10,011 nt of DNA, taken from NCBI GenBank assembly GCA_946623485.1, contig CAMORF010000051.1:1-10011 (forward strand). Reading direction: 5' to 3'. Below are positions 7,781 through 10,011 of the stretch, piece by piece. The notes below the pieces were generated by a model. The model ran no database searches, was not told the DNA's origin, and worked only from the letters and a program-made list of their open reading frames with translations. A program made the translations under genes and the position numbers. Within the stretch, counting starts at the first letter, position 1. Every line of letters starts with the position of its first letter. The stretch is from an uncultured Clostridia bacterium (GTDB taxonomy: Bacteria > Bacillota > Clostridia > Lachnospirales > Lachnospiraceae).

Positions 7781-7997
7781 TTGCAGACTGCGTGATCTCT
7801 TGCGTAATTGTCTGCAGACTGCATGATCTCTTGCGTGATTGCTTGCCGACTGCGTGGTTCCTTGCGTGATTGTTTGCTGACTGCGTGATCTCTTGCGTGA
7901 TTGTCTGCAGACTGCGTGATTTCTTGCGTGATTGTCTGCAGACTGCGTGATTCCCTGCATGATTGTTTGCCGGCTTCGTGATTTCCCGTGCAATTCA
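7781..7997. repeat. Seven contiguous 31-bp tandem repeats in the bioY leader
   Basis: Units begin at 7781, 7812, 7843, 7874, 7905, 7936 and 7967, exactly 31 bp apart and without spacers. On the plus strand a typical unit is ctgcagac, tgcgtgat, ctct, tgcgtgat, tgt, so the 8-mer tgcgtgat occurs twice per unit. Units 1, 2, 4, 5 and 6 are the closest; the last is degraded. On the minus strand, the direction of bioY transcription, the unit has no stop codon in any frame. The array starts 17 bp upstream of the bioY start codon and would be transcribed as part of its leader. Its role is unknown. Confidence 0.95.
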
Positions 7998-8013
7998 TGC
8001 CGTGCCTGCGCGG

Positions 8014-8048
8014 CGGAATCGGTGTCTGCGCGAGCCATTCTGATTCCG
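8014..8048 (-). other. Inverted repeat in the bioY leader
   Basis: cggaatc (8014-8020) and gattccg (8042-8048) are perfect complements separated by 21 bases. The stem would form in the bioY leader RNA between the operator and the tandem repeats. There is no T run on either side, so it is not a terminator. It could be chance. Confidence 0.35.
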
Positions 8049-8074
8049 GGCAAATGTAGCACAGCCGGAGGGAA

Positions 8075-8106
8075 ATGTCAACCATATAAGCATACAAGGT
8101 TTACAT
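8075..8106 (-). promoter_or_regulatory. BirA-type biotin operator overlapping the bioY promoter
   Basis: ATGTCAACC (8075-8083), a 14-base spacer and GGTTTACAT (8098-8106) match the known BirA operator form wTGTnAACC-N14-16-GGTTnACAw, and the arms are complementary at 8 of 9 positions. It lies upstream of bioY, a standard target of the dual-function biotin ligase/repressor. On the minus strand a possible promoter is TTGGTT (plus 8108-8113), an 18-base spacer and TTATAT (plus 8084-8089), so bound BirA would cover the -10 region. The operator is convincing; the promoter boxes are weaker. Confidence 0.88.
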
Positions 8107-8215
8107 TAACCAAAAGAAGGAATCCGCACAGGAATGAGATCAGAATGGGACTAAGCAGTGTGGAATGGGGCGGAACAGGACAGAATGGGTCGTGGGCAGG
8201 ATTCCGATGTTCAGA

Positions 8216-8244
8216 TGGTAAAGAACCAGGATCGAGCGTATAAT
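8216..8244 (+). promoter_or_regulatory. Possible promoter of the flavodoxin-fold protein gene
   Basis: A perfect TATAAT (8239-8244) lies 95 bases before the start codon. The 17-bp-spaced -35 position holds tggtaa, a poor match. It is divergent from the bioY promoter. Between 8107 and 8215 I see no gene or clear site. Confidence 0.45.
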
Positions 8245-8251
8245 AGAAATG

Positions 8252-8310
8252 GGAAGACGCCGGTATGCACCCACCGTCTTCCATGCCGGACTGCCGCTGC
8301 GGCCCGGCAG
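8252..8310 (+). other. Hairpin-rich leader with interleaved stems
   Basis: Three pairings lie between the promoter and the ribosome site. Stem A is ggaagacg (8252-8259) with cgtcttcc (8275-8282). Stem B is ccggtatg (8260-8267) with catgccgg (8282-8289), one G-U pair, interleaved with A and sharing one base. Stem C is ctgccg (8291-8296) with cggcag (8305-8310). A and B could form a pseudoknot or exclude each other. No known riboswitch core was recognised and there is no T run for termination. Confidence 0.4.
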
Positions 8311-8338
8311 ATGATGAACCAAAGGAAACGGAGGAGGA

Positions 8339-8968
8339 ATGATGAGCAGAGTGATTCTGTTGAACGGCAGCCCGCACATTCATGGATGTACGGCTGCGGC
8401 ACTGGAAGAGATGATCAGGGTATTTGATTCTGAAGGTGTGGAGACTGAACTGATCCAGGTAGGGAACAAAGCGATCCGCGGATGCATCGCCTGCGGAAAA
8501 TGCAGTGAGACGGGGAAGTGTGTGTTTGATGACCTTGTCAATGAAACAGCGCCGAAGTTTGAGCAGGCGGATGGACTGGTCGTCGGCAGCCCGGTTTACT
8601 ATGCTTCTCCGAACGGAACCATCCTGTCCTTCCTGGACCGCCTGTTTTACAGCACTTCCTTTTCAAAACACATGAAGGTCGGCGCCGCGGTGGTCAGCTG
8701 CAGGCGCGGCGGGAATACAGCAAGTTTCGATGTACTGAACAAGTATTTCACGATCAGCGGCATGCCGGTTGCTTCCAGCACCTACTGGAACCAGGTGCAT
8801 GGTTTTTCGGCTGAGGATGTGAAGAAGGATCTCGAAGGACTTCAGACGATGCGGAACCTGGCAAGAAACATGTCATTCATGATCCGCGCGATTGACGCCG
8901 CGAAAAAGAACGGCGGATGTCCGCGGCAGGAGCAGGACATGTTCACCAGTTTTCCGGATGGAAAATAG
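8339..8968 (+). CDS. Flavodoxin-fold NAD(P)H-dependent oxidoreductase, iron-sulfur flavoprotein-like
   Basis: A 209-aa soluble protein predicted to bind FMN and carry out electron transfer; the substrate is unknown. The N-terminus has the flavodoxin-like phosphate-binding loop LLNGSPHIHGCTAAAL (7-22), and GSPVYYASPNGT (83-94) is the second flavin-contacting motif of the NADPH-dependent FMN reductase family. Cysteines at 49, 52, 55 and 61 form CX2CX2CX5C, close to the compact cysteine motif that binds a 4Fe-4S cluster in Methanosarcina-type iron-sulfur flavoprotein (Isf). Many clostridial relatives have these cysteines without a known cluster. The ribosome site ggaggagg (8330-8337) lies very near the ATG at 8339; the adjacent ATG at 8342 has more normal spacing and may be the true start. 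It may share a transcript with the exonuclease gene 66 bases downstream. Confidence 0.88.
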   Translation: MMSRVILLNGSPHIHGCTAAALEEMIRVFDSEGVETELIQVGNKAIRGCIACGKCSETGKCVFDDLVNETAPKFEQADGLVVGSPVYYASPNGTILSFLDRLFYSTSFSKHMKVGAAVVSCRRGGNTASFDVLNKYFTISGMPVASSTYWNQVHGFSAEDVKKDLEGLQTMRNLARNMSFMIRAIDAAKKNGGCPRQEQDMFTSFPDGK

Positions 8969-9034
8969 AAACCGGCAGGATTGGCTTTTCTTCCCGGCCG
9001 GGTATCACAGATAAGAAAGGCTAAGGAACCGGAA

Positions 9035-9697
9035 ATGAAGGTAAAAATCGTAATCGATGTTGAGATGTGCCTCGTCCAGAAAAGCTATGAGTGGAAGGAC
9101 TATCCGTACGAACACGAGATCATCCAGATCGGAGCTGTTATGATGGATGAGGAATATGAGATTGTGGATGAATTTTCATCCTTCGTGAATCCGCAGTACG
9201 GCAGGATTGACCATTTTATCCGGAAGCTGACAGGGATCAGTGAAAAGGATATTGTGGAAGCCCCGCCGCTGGAGGAAGTCCTGCGGCAGATGCTTGCCTG
9301 GATCGGCGGCCGGGAAGCGGTTTTTTATTCCTGGAGCGTGACCGATTATAAGCAGATCGTCCGGGAGATTCATGCCAAAGGGATGGACGAGGGAGAGATG
9401 GCGGTGCTTCTGGAGAAGGATCACTGGGTGGATTATCAGCCGGAAGCGGGAAAACGCTTTGACAAAAGATGGCGGCTTGCGCTGGAGGATGCCCTCATGC
9501 TCGCTGAGGTCGAGCCGGAGGGAAAACAGCACGACGGCCTGGTTGACGCGAGGAATACGGCAAGACTGATCGCAAAGATGGAGCGGAATCCGGATTCTCA
9601 TTTTCTGCAGGACCGCCTGCAGGAGGAGAAAAATGACGCTCCGCTGGGTACATCCCTGGGAAGCCTGCTGAAACAATATAACGGGATTCAAAAATGA
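9035..9697 (+). CDS. DEDDh 3'-5' exonuclease (RNase T / DNA polymerase III epsilon-like fold)
   Basis: A 220-aa cytoplasmic nuclease predicted to remove nucleotides from 3' ends of RNA or single-stranded DNA using two metal ions. The DEDDh residues are visible: D8 and E10 in VIDVEMC, D104 in SWSVTDYKQI, and H166 with D171 in HDGLVDARNTARL. LTGI at 65-68 in the Exo I/II region is also typical. It is a stand-alone domain, similar in size to KapD-like and Eri-like exonucleases, not a polymerase proofreading subunit. An open frame extends upstream to a TTG at 8981, but the ATG at 9035, behind aaggaaccggaa, begins exactly where homology-like sequence starts and is preferred. The C-terminal 35 residues are polar and may be flexible. 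The physiological substrate is unknown. Confidence 0.88.
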   Translation: MKVKIVIDVEMCLVQKSYEWKDYPYEHEIIQIGAVMMDEEYEIVDEFSSFVNPQYGRIDHFIRKLTGISEKDIVEAPPLEEVLRQMLAWIGGREAVFYSWSVTDYKQIVREIHAKGMDEGEMAVLLEKDHWVDYQPEAGKRFDKRWRLALEDALMLAEVEPEGKQHDGLVDARNTARLIAKMERNPDSHFLQDRLQEEKNDAPLGTSLGSLLKQYNGIQK

Positions 9698-9829
9698 TAG
9701 CTCCAGTGTGACACATTCGCGAACAATTCTGATTGCGGCAACGCTTCGGTATGAGGGCTTTCCGGTGCGGATCGCGGAAGATCAGATTAGAGATCTGCCA
9801 AGTTGAAAAAGAGAGGTGACAAGGTTTTC

Positions 9830-10011
9830 ATGAAACAATTAATGCTGGGCAACAAGGCGGTTGCCCGCGGCCTTTATGAGGCTGGCTGCTGTTTTGCCTC
9901 CAGTTACCCCGGTACGCCGAGTACCGAGGTGACGGAGGAGCTTGCGAAGTATGATGAGGTTTACTGCGAGTGGGCGCCGAATGAGAAGGGGGCAATGGAG
10001 GCTCCATTTGG
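9830..10011 (+). CDS. iorA: Indolepyruvate:ferredoxin oxidoreductase alpha subunit, N-terminal part
   Basis: The first 60 codons are present and the gene runs off the window. The product normally pairs with IorB to oxidise aryl pyruvates (from Trp, Phe or Tyr) to aryl-acetyl-CoA with thiamine diphosphate, passing electrons to ferredoxin. SYPGTPSTEVTEEL (25-38) and CEWAPNEKGAMEA (46-58) are characteristic of the IorA N-terminus. The ATG at 9830 is preceded by gagaggtgac about 11 bases away and aagg at 5 bases, so the start is likely though the spacing is not ideal. No clear promoter is seen in the 132-base gap after the exonuclease gene. The later ferredoxin-like domain and iorB would lie beyond the window. 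Confidence 0.93.
   Translation, partial: MKQLMLGNKAVARGLYEAGCCFASSYPGTPSTEVTEELAKYDEVYCEWAPNEKGAMEAPF

Noticed and set aside
7781..7997. CRISPR array
   Set aside because: The 31-bp units are directly joined with no unique spacers, and no cas genes are near.
8187..8310. ZTP (pfl) or FMN riboswitch upstream of the flavodoxin-fold gene
   Set aside because: A gggtcgtg string recalls the ZTP motif, but the pairing partner and downstream conserved core are absent, and it lies upstream of the proposed -10 box. The conserved FMN riboswitch segments are also missing.
8981..9034. Upstream TTG start for the exonuclease
   Set aside because: The added 18 residues look non-conserved, and the ATG at 9035 has a ribosome site and starts right at the first catalytic strand.

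Overview
The window looks like chromosomal DNA of a Gram-positive anaerobe of the class Clostridia, probably Lachnospiraceae-like. This is inferred from strong AGGAGG-type ribosome binding sites, a lipoprotein solute-binding protein, a stand-alone BioY, a CX2CX2CX5C flavodoxin-fold protein and an indolepyruvate:ferredoxin oxidoreductase gene. No mobile element, rRNA, tRNA or CRISPR array was seen.

Left half (about 1-6860): a cyclic-di-GMP signalling block, all on the plus strand. First comes a six-helix membrane diguanylate cyclase (233-1348) with an intact GGDEF motif and no RxxD inhibitory site. It is preceded by an AT-rich promoter region carrying a pair of 17-bp direct repeats and followed by a hairpin terminator. 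Then a two-gene operon: a family 5 (peptide-type) solute-binding lipoprotein (1780-3468), overlapping by ATGA an 1100-residue receptor (3465-6767). The receptor has an extracellular Cache-like sensor between two membrane helices, then HAMP, a degenerate GGDEF (SLDHF), an EAL domain with all key residues, and two C-terminal PAS-like segments. There are no transporter permease or ATPase genes, so the binding protein probably feeds ligand to the receptor. By sequence, the first gene would make c-di-GMP and the operon would degrade it under ligand control. A strong hairpin closes the operon.

Middle (6861-8338): a small, apparently frameshifted gene remnant lies convergent to bioY (minus strand, 7167-7763), the substrate-binding subunit of a biotin ECF transporter. 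The bioY leader contains seven contiguous 31-bp tandem repeats and begins at a clear BirA-type biotin operator (8075-8106) that overlaps its probable promoter.

Right side (8216-10011): a plus-strand promoter and a hairpin-rich leader precede an iron-sulfur-flavoprotein-like flavodoxin-fold protein (8339-8968). This is followed by a DEDDh 3'-5' exonuclease (9035-9697) and the first 60 codons of iorA (9830 to the window end). These look like ordinary metabolic and housekeeping genes.

The strongest candidate for a less-described system is the solute-binding-protein/Cache-GGDEF-EAL pair. It resembles in logic the NspS-MbaA polyamine system of Vibrio cholerae, but with a different class of binding protein in a Gram-positive setting. 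The repeat-filled bioY leader is the second candidate.
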